64,000 nt of DNA, from the NCBI GenBank assembly GCA_016219965.1, contig JACRJM010000001.1, positions 114,490-178,489 of the forward strand, read 5' to 3'. Each line of letters begins with the position of its first letter. Within the stretch, counting starts at the first letter, position 1. The position numbers and the translations under genes were made by a program. The stretch is from Candidatus Schekmanbacteria bacterium (GTDB lineage Bacteria; Schekmanbacteria; GWA2-38-11; J061). Positions 54,197 through 63,479 of this stretch are shown piece after piece. A model generated the notes under the pieces. The model had not been told where the DNA came from and did no database searches. It saw only the letters and a list, made by a program, of their open reading frames with translations.

Positions 54197-54913
54197 ATGA
54201 AGCTCGGTGTTAATGTTGACCATATAGCAACTTTAAGGCAGGCCAGGAAGGCTCGCGTCCCTGACCCTGTAGAAGCTGCCTTGTCTGCAGAACTTGCCGG
54301 GGCAGACGGCATAACAGTGCATTTAAGAAGCGACCGCCGCCACATACAGGAAAGGGATTTTCATTTGCTGCGGCAGATAATAAAAACAAAGCTGAATCTT
54401 GAAATGGCAGTAACCCCTGAGATGACTAAGGTCGCTGCCGAGATAAAGCCTGACATGATAACTCTTGTTCCGGAGCGCCCTGAGGAATTGACAACTGAAG
54501 GCGGGCTTAATATAGTTTCAAGCTTTAGTGATGTCAAAACACTTCTGTCCGCCCTTGCAGGTAAAGGGATAAAGATCGGAGCTTTTATTGATACCGGAAA
54601 AGAGCAGGTTGATGCTGCTTACGAACTCAAGCTTTCCCATGTTGAGATAAATACCGGAAAATATGCTGATGCGATTAATGAAGATGAAAGGCTATCGGAG
54701 CTTGAAAAGATAAAGGCCATAGTTAATTATGCTGTGAAAAAAGGGATTACTGTAAATGGCGGACATGGGCTGGATTATAAAAATGTCTGTTCAATAGCCG
54801 GGATACATGATATTTATGAGCTGAATATAGGGCATAGTATTATTGCCCGGTCGGTTATTGTGGGAATGTATGAGGCAGTAGCAGAGATGCTGCTTGCAAT
54901 TAACGATCGTTAA
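54197..54913 (+). CDS. pdxJ: Pyridoxine 5'-phosphate synthase PdxJ
   Basis: 238 aa TIM barrel. LGVNVDHIATLRQARKARVPDP at the N-terminus, GITVHLRSDRRHIQERD, LNLEMAVTPEM, VPERPEELTTEGGL, and VNGGHGLDYKNV with ELNIGHSIIARSVIVGM are diagnostic. It condenses 1-deoxyxylulose 5-phosphate with 3-amino-2-oxopropyl phosphate to make pyridoxine phosphate (DXP-independent plants and Bacillus use another route). It continues the folP-cdaA-ybbR operon. Confidence 0.96.
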   Translation: MKLGVNVDHIATLRQARKARVPDPVEAALSAELAGADGITVHLRSDRRHIQERDFHLLRQIIKTKLNLEMAVTPEMTKVAAEIKPDMITLVPERPEELTTEGGLNIVSSFSDVKTLLSALAGKGIKIGAFIDTGKEQVDAAYELKLSHVEINTGKYADAINEDERLSELEKIKAIVNYAVKKGITVNGGHGLDYKNVCSIAGIHDIYELNIGHSIIARSVIVGMYEAVAEMLLAINDR

Positions 54914-54935
54914 ACTTCATCGGAGGTAAACTAAA

Positions 54936-55943
54936 ATGAGTGGTAGTTACAATGTTGCTGTTGCCGGTGCAACGGGAGCTGTAGGCAATGAGATGATAGC
55001 AGTACTGGAACAAAGAAATTTTCCCGTAAAAAGCCTTAAACTTCTCGCGTCAGAGAGATCTGTCGGAAAGAAACTGAAGTTTAAAGGAGAAGATATAAAG
55101 GTTGAGGTTCTGACCAAAGATTCCTTCAAGGGAATAGACTTTGCCCTTTTCTCCGCCGGAGCTACAAGAAGCAAGGAGTTTTGCCCTGCTGCTGCGGCAA
55201 GCGGAGCTGTCGTGATAGATAACAGCAGCGCCTTCAGAATGGATAAGGACATCCCTCTTGTAGTACCGGAGGTGAATCCTGATGCTGCCTTCAGACACAA
55301 AGGGATTATTGCCAACCCGAACTGTTCCACTATACAGATGGTCGTGGCATTGAAACCGCTTCATGATTATGCAAAAATCAAGAGGGTTGTTGTAACAACA
55401 TTCCAGTCTGTTTCAGGTGCCGGCAAAAAGGCAATGGAGGAACTTGCGGAACAGTCAAGAGCAATCCTCAACATGAAGGAGATAAAGAAGAATGTTTTCC
55501 CGCACCAGATAGCATTCAACTGTCTTCCTCACATAGATGCATTCCTTGAGAATGGTTATACCAAGGAAGAAATGAAGATGGTCAATGAAACAACGAAAAT
55601 AATGGAAGACGATTCTATAAAAGTTTCCGCTACGACCGTAAGGGTCCCGGTTTTTGTCGGACATTCGGAATGCGTGAATGTGGAATTTGTAAGGGAGATT
55701 TCGCCTCAAAAGGCAAAAGAGCTTCTCAAGAATTTCCCGGGCATAGTTCTTCTTGATGATGTTTCTAAGTTTGAATATCCACTGGCAATAAACATTGCAG
55801 GGACAGATCCGGTCTATGTGGGAAGGGTGAGAGGAGATAACTCCGTTCTCTATGGCATTAATATGTGGGTAGTTGCTGACAACCTGAGAAAAGGTGCTGC
55901 AACCAATGCCGTGCAGATCGCGGAACTGTTTATAAAACATTAA
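54936..55943 (+). CDS. asd: Aspartate-semialdehyde dehydrogenase
   Basis: 335 aa. NADP-binding VAVAGATGAVGNEMIAVLEQRNFP, the catalytic Cys in NPNCSTIQMVVALKPLH, SVSGAGKKAMEEL, and the active-site His in VPVFVGHSECVNVEF are present. It reduces aspartyl phosphate to the semialdehyde for lysine, methionine, threonine and diaminopimelate. GGAGG precedes the ATG. Confidence 0.96.
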   Translation: MSGSYNVAVAGATGAVGNEMIAVLEQRNFPVKSLKLLASERSVGKKLKFKGEDIKVEVLTKDSFKGIDFALFSAGATRSKEFCPAAAASGAVVIDNSSAFRMDKDIPLVVPEVNPDAAFRHKGIIANPNCSTIQMVVALKPLHDYAKIKRVVVTTFQSVSGAGKKAMEELAEQSRAILNMKEIKKNVFPHQIAFNCLPHIDAFLENGYTKEEMKMVNETTKIMEDDSIKVSATTVRVPVFVGHSECVNVEFVREISPQKAKELLKNFPGIVLLDDVSKFEYPLAINIAGTDPVYVGRVRGDNSVLYGINMWVVADNLRKGAATNAVQIAELFIKH

Positions 55944-56045
55944 GCAAGTGAAAAAAGAACAAATCAAAAATTCCCTTTTACTTCCCCATTTCTCAGGGGA
56001 AGGGAGGGGAATTTGGTGAGGATACCAAGAGAGTTAACTATAACA

Positions 56046-56588
56046 ATGAACCTTGCCAACTGGATTACTATATTCAGGATACTGCTTGTCCCTTGTTTTG
56101 TTATTCTTTTGCTATACGGAAGAGAGTTTGCAGCGCTTGGTGTATTTTGTGTTGCAGGAATTACAGATGGGATAGACGGATATATAGCGAGATCAATGGG
56201 GCTCAAAACAAAGCTTGGTTCTTATCTTGACCCTCTGGCTGACAAACTGCTCCTCGTCTCATCATTTGTTGTATTCTCAATAAAATATCCAAAGATAGTC
56301 CCTGTATGGCTCACTGTTTTAGTCTTAAGCAGGGACCTTCTCATAATAATAGGAGTTGTGATACTTCAATTCGTGATTGCCAGTCCAAGGATTGAGCCTT
56401 CCTTCCTCGGGAAAACAACTACAGCGGTTCAGATATTGATGATCTTCTTCTCTCTTCTTTTAGGGACTATCAATGCAGACGCACTTCCTCTGGTAATCGG
56501 CTTTTTCATAGGTCTTACGGCTCTTTTTACGATTGTTTCAGGGCTTCAGTATGTCTTGATTGGAACACGCCAGATCAATGGCGGATAA
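56046..56588 (+). CDS. pgsA: CDP-diacylglycerol-glycerol-3-phosphate 3-phosphatidyltransferase
   Basis: 180 aa from ATG 56046, matching the common MNLxNxxTxxRIxLxP start. Upstream TTG 56013 and GTG 56016, which follow a strong GGGAGGGG, would add about 11 residues and cannot be excluded. The CDP-alcohol phosphotransferase motif D-G-x2-A-R-x8-G-x3-D-x3-D appears as DGIDGYIARSMGLKTKLGSYLDPLADK. It makes phosphatidylglycerol phosphate. Its 3' end overlaps that of der by 14 bases. Confidence 0.92.
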   Translation: MNLANWITIFRILLVPCFVILLLYGREFAALGVFCVAGITDGIDGYIARSMGLKTKLGSYLDPLADKLLLVSSFVVFSIKYPKIVPVWLTVLVLSRDLLIIIGVVILQFVIASPRIEPSFLGKTTTAVQILMIFFSLLLGTINADALPLVIGFFIGLTALFTIVSGLQYVLIGTRQINGG

Positions 56589-57909
56589 AGGGATTATCTC
56601 CCTTTCTGAATTTGAATTTTAAAGGCACTCCCTTTAGGTTATATGCATTCCGCAGTTTCTTCTCTATATACCTCACATAGTTTTTTTCTACTTCTGCAGG
56701 TTGGTTTGAGAATATCTGAAATATCGGGGAGTTTGCTGGAAGCTGATGGATGTATTTGAGTTTCACCGGCTTGCCGGTTGCCATGGGATGAGGATGCTCT
56801 ATGCCGACTTTTTTTAAAATGGAATTCAAATCCGGTGTTGAAAATTCTGTTTTCATCCTCTTGGCGAGAGCATGCACTTCTGGAAATATCTTTTCAGTCC
56901 CTTTGCCTGTCATGGCTGACACGTTCAGTATTATGGCATAATCAAGATTGCCGAGCCTGAATTTTATTTCTTTTTTGTATTCATCTGCAGATGTCTTTTG
57001 ATTTCCTACAAGGTCCCATTTGTTGCACAGCACTATAAATCCGCGCCCCTCGTCGTGTATGAGGTTTGCTATCTTTAAGTCCTGATCTGTTATTCCCTCG
57101 GAAGCATCTATGACAAGAAGCGCTATATCGCTCCTTCTTATACTTTTTATGGCAGTAAGAGAACTCTCTTTTTCCAGGTCTGTTGATATTCTCATCCTCT
57201 TTCTTATGCCGGGTGTGTCAACTATTATGAAATCCTTTTTTCCGAATGATGCGTGGACGTCTATGTTGTCTATCGTTGTCCCGGGTATTTCGCTTACTAT
57301 CACTCTTTCCCATCCCAGAAGCCTGTTGGTGAGAGAGGATTTGCCGACATTGGGGCGTCCCACAAATGACATTTTAACTTCTGAGGAAAGATCAGAAATG
57401 GGCTGCTCGGTGTGTTCTTCGAGAAGTTCTTCTATGCGGTAAATGAGCTCATATATCCCGTCGCGGTGCTCGGCAGATAAGAAAAGAAAATTATCGAAGC
57501 CAATATTATAAAACTCGTTCTTGATGAGATTGCTTATTTTTAAATCAGATTTGTTCACGACAGGCACTATTGGTTTCCCTGACTTTCTTATGAGATCTGC
57601 AAGCTCTCTGTCCATGGGAAGGAGTCCGTCTCTTCCATCTATAAGAAAGATAAGAATATCAGAATCATCTATTGCCTTTAGGGTCTGCTCGCGTACAAGC
57701 GATTTCATGCGGGAATTGCCTTCATCAAATCCTCCGGTATCAACAAGAAGGAATTGCTTTGATACGGTCTTAACCACCGCTTCAATTCGGTCCCTTGTAG
57801 TGCCGGGCGTTTTGCTCGTTATTGCCTTACGGAAACCTGCAATAACATTAAAAAGCGTGGATTTGCCGACATTGGGGCGGCCTATTATTGATATTCTTTT
57901 TAGTTTCAT
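56575..57909 (-). CDS. der: Ribosome biogenesis GTPase Der (EngA)
   Basis: 444 aa. Two tandem G domains: G1 loops GRPNVGKSTLFN (about residue 10) and GRPNVGKSSLTN (about 185), with NKSD and NKWD specificity motifs. A KH-like C-terminus (about 350-444) ends KGVPLKFKFRKGDNPF. It acts in 50S assembly. The ATG lies directly after a terminator U-run with no Shine-Dalgarno sequence, which is unusual for an essential gene. Confidence 0.96.
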   Translation of the reverse strand: MKLKRISIIGRPNVGKSTLFNVIAGFRKAITSKTPGTTRDRIEAVVKTVSKQFLLVDTGGFDEGNSRMKSLVREQTLKAIDDSDILIFLIDGRDGLLPMDRELADLIRKSGKPIVPVVNKSDLKISNLIKNEFYNIGFDNFLFLSAEHRDGIYELIYRIEELLEEHTEQPISDLSSEVKMSFVGRPNVGKSSLTNRLLGWERVIVSEIPGTTIDNIDVHASFGKKDFIIVDTPGIRKRMRISTDLEKESSLTAIKSIRRSDIALLVIDASEGITDQDLKIANLIHDEGRGFIVLCNKWDLVGNQKTSADEYKKEIKFRLGNLDYAIILNVSAMTGKGTEKIFPEVHALAKRMKTEFSTPDLNSILKKVGIEHPHPMATGKPVKLKYIHQLPANSPIFQIFSNQPAEVEKNYVRYIEKKLRNAYNLKGVPLKFKFRKGDNPFIRH

Positions 57910-57910
57910 A

Positions 57911-57944
57911 AAAATAAAAAAGCAGGGGATTTTACCCCTGCTTT
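57911..57944 (-). terminator. Intrinsic terminator between the IHF gene and der
   Basis: Read on the minus strand, AAAGCAGGGG (57944-57935) and CCCCTGCTTT (57928-57919) make a 10-bp stem with a 6-base loop, followed by a T-rich tail TTTATTTT. The tail ends one base before the der start codon. Confidence 0.85.
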
Positions 57945-57970
57945 CAATTTAAATTTTATTTACAGCTATC

Positions 57971-58279
57971 TTATGATTGTGTTTGCTCTGTTTTCTCACC
58001 GGCTGCATCAACCATCTTTTTAAGCTCTTTGCCAGCCCTGAAGAAAGGAACCCTCTTTGGCGGGACATGAACTTTATCTCCTGTCAGAGGATTTCTCCCG
58101 TCACGCGTATTGCGGTTGCGGACGGTGAAAGAACCAAACCCTCTTATCTCAACCTTATCATTACTCACAAGAGATTGTTTGATGTTTTCAAGCATGCAGT
58201 TTACAACTCTTTCAGTCTGTTTCTTGTTAAGAAATGTGAGCTTTTCAGAAACAGCCTCGATAAGTTCTGCCTTAGTCAT
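57971..58279 (-). CDS. IHF/HU-family DNA-bending protein
   Basis: 102 aa. MTKAELIEAVSEKL, KVEIRGFGSFTVRNRNTRDGRNPLTGDKVHVPPKRVPFFRAGKELKK; the arm with RNPLTGDKVHVPPKRVPFF is more IHF-beta-like than HU-like. A polar C-terminal tail (GEKTEQTQS) extends past the family end. The position after rpsA is the classic ihfB locus. A heterodimer partner is not in the window. TCTTTATG start with GGAGG upstream. Confidence 0.92.
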   Translation of the reverse strand: MTKAELIEAVSEKLTFLNKKQTERVVNCMLENIKQSLVSNDKVEIRGFGSFTVRNRNTRDGRNPLTGDKVHVPPKRVPFFRAGKELKKMVDAAGEKTEQTQS

Positions 58280-58297
58280 AAAGATTTCCTCCTGGCA

Positions 58298-60028
58298 TTA
58301 TTTATCTGATTTCAAATCATTGTTGTTGATGAGCGACTCAAGCTTGGGTGCAAATTTTTCCTGTCCCTGAAGATAATCACTGACTTCCTGTCTTTCCGCG
58401 TCTTCAGAAAGCGCCCTGATGCTCAATCCTATCTTTTTCTCATCACTGTCTATCCTGATAATCTTTGCTTCAATCTCTTCGCCTATTGAGACAACTTCTT
58501 CCGGTCTGGAGATATTCTTGACGCTCAGCTCAGATATGTGGATGAGACCTTCTATCCCTTCTTCGATTTCAATGAATGCCCCGAAGTTTGCAAATTTTAT
58601 TATTTTCCCTTTGACCTTGTTGCCGACCCTGAACTTGGAAGCTGCTTTTTCCCATGGATCCGGCTCAAGCTGCTTTAAGCCCAAAGATACTCTTTCATTT
58701 TCTCTGTCAATACTCAATACTTTTGCGTTGAGTATATCGCCCTTCTTTATTATGTCAGAGGGGTGTTTTATCTTTTTGCTCCAGCTTAGATCCGAGATAT
58801 GGATTAGCCCGTCAATACCTTCCTCAAGGCCTATGAATACGCCGAAGTCTGTAATGCTCTTTACTTCGCCTTCAACTATGGAACTGATAGGATATTTTTT
58901 CTCTATCAGATCCCATGGGTTCGGTTCACACTGTTTGAGACCCAGTGATATTTTTTTGCCTTCCTTGTCAACGCTTAAAACTATGGATTCTACGATATCG
59001 CCGACAGCAAGGAGTTTGGACGGGTGTCTTACCTTCTTGGTCCATGACATTTCAGATATATGGATAAGACCTTCAACGCCTTTTTCAAGCTCGACGAAGG
59101 CACCATAATCAGCAATGCTTACGATCTTCCCTTTTACTTTTGTCCCTATCTGGTACTTTGCTTCAACCTCATTCCATGGATTCTCTGTTATCTGTTTAAG
59201 CCCGAGCGATACTTTCTCAGAATCGCGATCAAGCTTAAGTATCTTTACAGTAACATCATCTCCAAGTTTGAACATCTCTGAGGGATGGTTTATCCTTCCC
59301 CATGTCATATCTGTGATATGGAGAAGTCCGTCAATACCACCGAGATCAATGAACACACCGTATTCAGTTATGTTCTTAACTATCCCTTTTATGACTTCCC
59401 CTTCCTTTATCTTTTCCATGGTAAAGGCTTTTTTCTTCTCTCGGTCTTCTTCAAGAATCTTGCGTCTCGAGATTACTATGTTCCCTCTTTTGTGGTTAAC
59501 ATTGATTATCTTGAAATCATATGTCCTTCCGCAAAGGTCGTCCATGTTCTTTACGGGACGCAGGTCTATTTGGGAACCCGGCAGGAACGCCTTTATCCCG
59601 ATGTCAACTGTCATGCCTCCTTTGATGCGCGACATGACTTTCCCCTGTATCACTTCATTAGTTTCGTATGCTTTTATGAGGGTCTGCCATACCTTGACCT
59701 TCTGTGCTTTTTCTCTGGAGAGAACTATCTGTCCGTCCTGGTCCTCTATGAGGTCAAGATAGACATCAACCTTATCTCCAACATTGAGCTTCGGCATATC
59801 TCCTGCTTCACTTCGGAACTCATGCGTCGGGACAATCCCTTCTGACTTGTAGCCCACATCAAGTGTGACATATTCAGGCTGTATGGCAATTATGATGCCT
59901 GTTATCACATTCCCTTCCTGGAAATCCTTCAGTGTGTCGGCATAAAGCAGTTCCATCTCCTCCCTGCTCAACTCTTTTATTTCTTCATCCGTGCTAAGAT
60001 CCAAAGAATCTTCTCTAACTGCATCCAT
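58298..60028 (-). CDS. rpsA: 30S ribosomal protein S1
   Basis: 576 aa with six S1 RNA-binding repeats. The later four are clear, each ending in a form of FGVFIGLEEGIDGLIHISDLSW and then VSLGLKQLEPDPWE. It has the usual bacterial six-domain S1 length, about 560. It binds mRNA leaders at initiation. It lies between cmk and IHF, a conserved order. A helical 25-residue N-terminal extension (DLSTDEEIKELSREEMELLY) precedes domain 1. Confidence 0.96.
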   Translation of the reverse strand: MDAVREDSLDLSTDEEIKELSREEMELLYADTLKDFQEGNVITGIIIAIQPEYVTLDVGYKSEGIVPTHEFRSEAGDMPKLNVGDKVDVYLDLIEDQDGQIVLSREKAQKVKVWQTLIKAYETNEVIQGKVMSRIKGGMTVDIGIKAFLPGSQIDLRPVKNMDDLCGRTYDFKIINVNHKRGNIVISRRKILEEDREKKKAFTMEKIKEGEVIKGIVKNITEYGVFIDLGGIDGLLHITDMTWGRINHPSEMFKLGDDVTVKILKLDRDSEKVSLGLKQITENPWNEVEAKYQIGTKVKGKIVSIADYGAFVELEKGVEGLIHISEMSWTKKVRHPSKLLAVGDIVESIVLSVDKEGKKISLGLKQCEPNPWDLIEKKYPISSIVEGEVKSITDFGVFIGLEEGIDGLIHISDLSWSKKIKHPSDIIKKGDILNAKVLSIDRENERVSLGLKQLEPDPWEKAASKFRVGNKVKGKIIKFANFGAFIEIEEGIEGLIHISELSVKNISRPEEVVSIGEEIEAKIIRIDSDEKKIGLSIRALSEDAERQEVSDYLQGQEKFAPKLESLINNNDLKSDK

Positions 60029-60060
60029 AAATTCTTTACTACCTCCTTGCGTATTTTTTC

Positions 60061-60753
60061 TCAGTTACTTAATTCACTGAGTTGCTTCTCAATATAATTT
60101 AGTGTTTCTGCGAGAACTTCTGTCACATTTTTTCCTGTTGTGTCAATATAAATTGCATCATCTGCAATTTTGAGTGGTGCACATTCACGGGAGCTGTCAT
60201 CACGGTCTCTTTTGTTCATTTCCTCAAGTACCCGTTTTGCATCAACTTTTTCTCCCCGCGATACCTGTTCTTTATATCGCCGGTTTGCTCTTTCTGCAGA
60301 ATTGGCATCGAGAAAAAACTTTATTTCTGCATCAGGGAAAATAACAGTGCCAATGTCCCTGCCATCTAAAACAATACCGCCATTTTTCCCTATGCCACGT
60401 TGTATATCGAGCAGGCTTTTTCTTACACCTTCATAGGAAGAAACTTTAGATGCGGCAAGAGATACTTCCTGTGTCCTTATTTTACCACTGACGTCTTCGC
60501 CATTTGCTATCAGGCGGGTGCCTCCCTTCGTTTGTTCGTAGGCGAGAGTAGTATTTAATGCCAATTCTGTCAATGCTTTTTCTGAGCTCATATCTATTTT
60601 GTTTTCAATGGCAAGATATCCAATAGCCCTGTATAAAGCACCGGTGTCAACATAGACATAACCTAATTCTGAGGCGATGAGTTTCCCGATTGTGCTTTTA
60701 CCGGCTCCTGCGGGGCCGTCTATTGCTATTATGAGTTTTTTTCGTTTAACCAA
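60061..60753 (-). CDS. cmk: Cytidylate kinase
   Basis: 230 aa. P-loop IAIDGPAGAGKSTIGKLIASELGYVYVDTGALYRA, VVLDGRDIGTVIFPDAEIKFFLDANSAERANRR and RDRDDSSRECAPLKIADDAIYIDTTG are standard. It phosphorylates CMP and dCMP. Gap to rpsA is 32 bases and to aroA 4 bases; the tyrA-aroA-cmk-rpsA block reads as one unit. Confidence 0.97.
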   Translation of the reverse strand: MVKRKKLIIAIDGPAGAGKSTIGKLIASELGYVYVDTGALYRAIGYLAIENKIDMSSEKALTELALNTTLAYEQTKGGTRLIANGEDVSGKIRTQEVSLAASKVSSYEGVRKSLLDIQRGIGKNGGIVLDGRDIGTVIFPDAEIKFFLDANSAERANRRYKEQVSRGEKVDAKRVLEEMNKRDRDDSSRECAPLKIADDAIYIDTTGKNVTEVLAETLNYIEKQLSELSN

Positions 60754-60757
60754 TTTG

Positions 60758-62059
60758 TTATCTTCCGCCGGTGAGATTTTTCAATATTTCATAGAAACCG
60801 GGAAATGATGTTTTTATGCATTCAGTCCCGCGTATGGTTGTCTGTCCCTCGGCAATAAGCCCGGCTATAGAAAATGACATTGCAATCCTGTGGTCAAGGT
60901 TTGCATTAATTGCTGTACCCACGAGTTTCCTTGTTCCTTCTATTCTTATCCAGTCCGGGCCGTCTTCAACTTTAACTCCCATTTTTCGCAATCCTTCGGC
61001 CATGCCTGCAATCCTGTCGCTTTCCTTGTGGCGCAGTTCTTCTATTCTTTTTACAGTTGTTACTCCGTCAGCTAATGCTGCGAGAATGAAGAATATCGGG
61101 AACTCGTCTATTGTGGAAGGGACAAGTGAAGCCGGGAAGTTTATGCCTTTGAGCTTCGAATTTTCAGCTATTATGTCAGCGCATGCCTCTCCGCCGCTCA
61201 TCCTTTTATTTACAATCTTTACGCGTCCGCCCATTTTTAAGAGAGCTGTCAAAAATCCGGTGCGGGTAGGGTTAATGCCCACATTGAGAATGCGGAGCCT
61301 TGAGCTTTTCATTATCATTGCAGCGGCGATCATAAATGCTGCTGACGAAAAGTCTCCCGGCACAGTGAAATCGCATGCATGAAGCGGCTTGCCGCCGGTT
61401 ACTGTGACAGTTGTTCCTTTTGCAGAAATATCAGCGCCGTAATGCCGGAGCATCTTTTCCGAGTGGTTCCGTGAAAGCAGAGGCTCTTTTATAGTCGTCT
61501 TCCCTTTGGTCTGGAGTGCAGCGAGGATTATGGCAGACTTTACCTGTGCGCTTGCAACAGGTGAGGCATAATCTATTGGCTTAAGCTTTCCTCCGATTAT
61601 TGTTATGGGGGCTTTTGTCCCATTTTCACGGGCATAGATTTTTGCCCCCATGAGATTCATTGGAGAAATTACGCGCTCCATAGGCCTTCTTCTTATGGAG
61701 CTGTCCCCTGTGAGAACGCTTATGAAATCCTGCGCAGAAAGAAGTCCTGTAAGCAGCCTTATGCTGGTGCCTGAGTTGCCTACATCAATTACATTGTCAG
61801 GCTCTTTTAGTCCGCGGAATCCATCGCCTTCTATAACCGCTTCAGTCCCCTTGATGTCGATTTTGATCCCCATCTCTTTAAAAGCGCCGACTGTTGAGAG
61901 GCAGTCCATGCCGAGCGATATGCCGCTTATCCTGGATTTCCCTTCTGCTATGGAGGAAAAGATAATTGCCCTGTGGGTGATGGACTTGTCGCCTGGGACA
62001 GTTATGTCTCCCCTCAGTCCCTTGACGCCGCCGTTTATTTTTTTTATTTCCTCTTTCAT
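60758..62059 (-). CDS. aroA: 3-phosphoshikimate 1-carboxyvinyltransferase (EPSP synthase)
   Basis: 433 aa. Substrate motifs GDKSITHRAIIFSSIAEG, GNSGTSIRLLTGLL and DGFRGLKEPD are intact; DSSIRRRPMERVISPMNLMGAK and KESDRIAGMAEGLRKMGVKVE follow. The region corresponding to the glyphosate contact resembles class II enzymes (GNSGTSIRL, with S rather than GNAGTAMRP), which often means lower sensitivity. It overlaps tyrA by 4 bases. Confidence 0.96.
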   Translation of the reverse strand: MKEEIKKINGGVKGLRGDITVPGDKSITHRAIIFSSIAEGKSRISGISLGMDCLSTVGAFKEMGIKIDIKGTEAVIEGDGFRGLKEPDNVIDVGNSGTSIRLLTGLLSAQDFISVLTGDSSIRRRPMERVISPMNLMGAKIYARENGTKAPITIIGGKLKPIDYASPVASAQVKSAIILAALQTKGKTTIKEPLLSRNHSEKMLRHYGADISAKGTTVTVTGGKPLHACDFTVPGDFSSAAFMIAAAMIMKSSRLRILNVGINPTRTGFLTALLKMGGRVKIVNKRMSGGEACADIIAENSKLKGINFPASLVPSTIDEFPIFFILAALADGVTTVKRIEELRHKESDRIAGMAEGLRKMGVKVEDGPDWIRIEGTRKLVGTAINANLDHRIAMSFSIAGLIAEGQTTIRGTECIKTSFPGFYEILKNLTGGR

Positions 62060-62952
62060 TTGATTTTTTTCCTCAGCTCCCGGGCCTTCCGGAACTCATG
62101 TTTTATAAAGCCGGCATCAGATTTCTTTATTGCTCTTCTTAGTTCTGAAAGGTTCTTTTCAAATTTACTGATGGCATCAAGCACCTGCTCTCTGTTTGCA
62201 AGGACAATCTGTGCCCAAAGCTCAGGGTCGCTTTTTGCGATACGGGTAAAATCCTTAAATCCTGACCCTGCAAAAGTAAGCGGGTCTATACTTTGTCTTT
62301 TGGTTGAGCTTATAGTGTTCATGAGAAGGTAAGCGAGAACATGGGGAAGATGGCTTGTCACTGCAAGAAGGGTGTCATGTTCTTCAGGCGATGTGACTAC
62401 TGGCTTCATCCCTATTGCTGACCAGAACTTTTTTGTAGCTGCAAGAATTCCTGATGGCGTTCCCGCGGAAGGCGTGATGATCACCTTCTTCCCTTCGATT
62501 ATTGTGTTGCTTGCTGCTGTTATTCCTGAGTTTTCTACCCCTGCGAGCGGATGGCTCCCTATGAACCTGGATTTTTTACCGCATTTTTTTTCAATCTCTC
62601 TTACAATTTTCTCCTTAACGCTTCCGGTGTCTGTTAAAATTGTTTTATCTGAGAGATATGGCAGGACTGAAACCGCAGTTTCCGCTATCATATTTACCGG
62701 TCCCGCAATGACGATGATGCTGCAATCAGAAAGAAGTTTGTAATTGCTGATTGATGGTTTCATTCCCTTGTGTATGAATTTGTTTTTCAATGCATAAGAG
62801 AGTGAGCGGCTGTCAGTATCAATGCCGGTAATCTCTGCTTCAGGGATTTTCTTCCTTACAGCCATAGCAATTGAGCCGCCGATCATCCCTATGCCGATTA
62901 CGGCAATTTTTTTAAATTCAGATTTTACAGCCATCTTCCTGATCCGCCTCAT
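62056..62952 (-). CDS. tyrA: Prephenate dehydrogenase TyrA
   Basis: 298 aa, or 292 from ATG 62934; neither start is clearly favoured. NAD-binding IAVIGIGMIGGSIAMAVRKK, TDTGSVKEKIV, FIGSHPLAGVENSGI (catalytic His) and LLAVTSHLPHVLAYLLMN are typical. No chorismate mutase or ACT domain is fused. It converts prephenate to 4-hydroxyphenylpyruvate for tyrosine. It is the first gene of the minus-strand block. Confidence 0.95.
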   Translation of the reverse strand: MRRIRKMAVKSEFKKIAVIGIGMIGGSIAMAVRKKIPEAEITGIDTDSRSLSYALKNKFIHKGMKPSISNYKLLSDCSIIVIAGPVNMIAETAVSVLPYLSDKTILTDTGSVKEKIVREIEKKCGKKSRFIGSHPLAGVENSGITAASNTIIEGKKVIITPSAGTPSGILAATKKFWSAIGMKPVVTSPEEHDTLLAVTSHLPHVLAYLLMNTISSTKRQSIDPLTFAGSGFKDFTRIAKSDPELWAQIVLANREQVLDAISKFEKNLSELRRAIKKSDAGFIKHEFRKARELRKKIK

Positions 62953-63145
62953 AAATGCTTCATATAATAATGAATGGCTGTATTTATTACGAAGCTTCAG
63001 CCATTGTCAAGCTTATGGTAGATAGAGATGAAAGGACTTGTTTTTTACTATTTGTCTGAAATTGCATATTTTTTTAAAAATCCTTGACTTTTGTCTTAAC
63101 TTATAGATAAATACGCTTTTCAAATTGAAAGAGGAGGAAGGCATC

Positions 63146-63457
63146 GTGTATGCAGTTGTAAAAACTGGCGGGAAACAATACTCAGTTTCTCCCGGCGATT
63201 CCATTAAGGTTGAAAAGATATTAGGGAATGCGGGAGATATTATTGAATTAAATGACGTTCTTCTTTTAAATGACGGGCAGTCAACACGCATCGGCAGTCC
63301 ATTCATAGAGAATGTGAAAGTGCAGGCGGAGCTTGTAGAGACCCGGAAGGACAAGAAGGTAATAGTTTTTAAATATAAAAGAAGAAAAAAATATCGCAGG
63401 AAAAAAGGCCACAGGCAGTTTTTCACGGTTCTCAAAATTAAAGAAATAGTCTGTTAA
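63146..63457 (+). CDS. rplU: 50S ribosomal protein L21
   Basis: 103 aa from GTG 63146, which follows GAGGAGGAAGG; a TTG at 63125 would place the ribosome site inside the gene and is rejected. YAVVKTGGKQYSVSPGDSIKVEKI at the start, and KVIVFKYKRRKKYRRKKGHRQFFTVLKIKEI at the end, are L21 hallmarks. TTGACT at 63084 may be part of its promoter, but the -10 is unclear. It forms rplU-rpmA-obg, a conserved operon. Confidence 0.96.
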   Translation: MYAVVKTGGKQYSVSPGDSIKVEKILGNAGDIIELNDVLLLNDGQSTRIGSPFIENVKVQAELVETRKDKKVIVFKYKRRKKYRRKKGHRQFFTVLKIKEIVC

Positions 63458-63479
63458 GCAATAAAAGTGAGGGTATAAA

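Noticed and set aside
53323-54345. A 340-codon open frame on the minus strand
   Set aside because: It lies opposite the ybbR gene and has Ser/Thr/Ile-rich, low-information composition with no recognisable motif; ybbR is supported by operon position and domains.
58419-59762. Long open frames on the plus strand
   Set aside because: They are antisense to the repeated S1 domains of rpsA and reflect its periodic codons.
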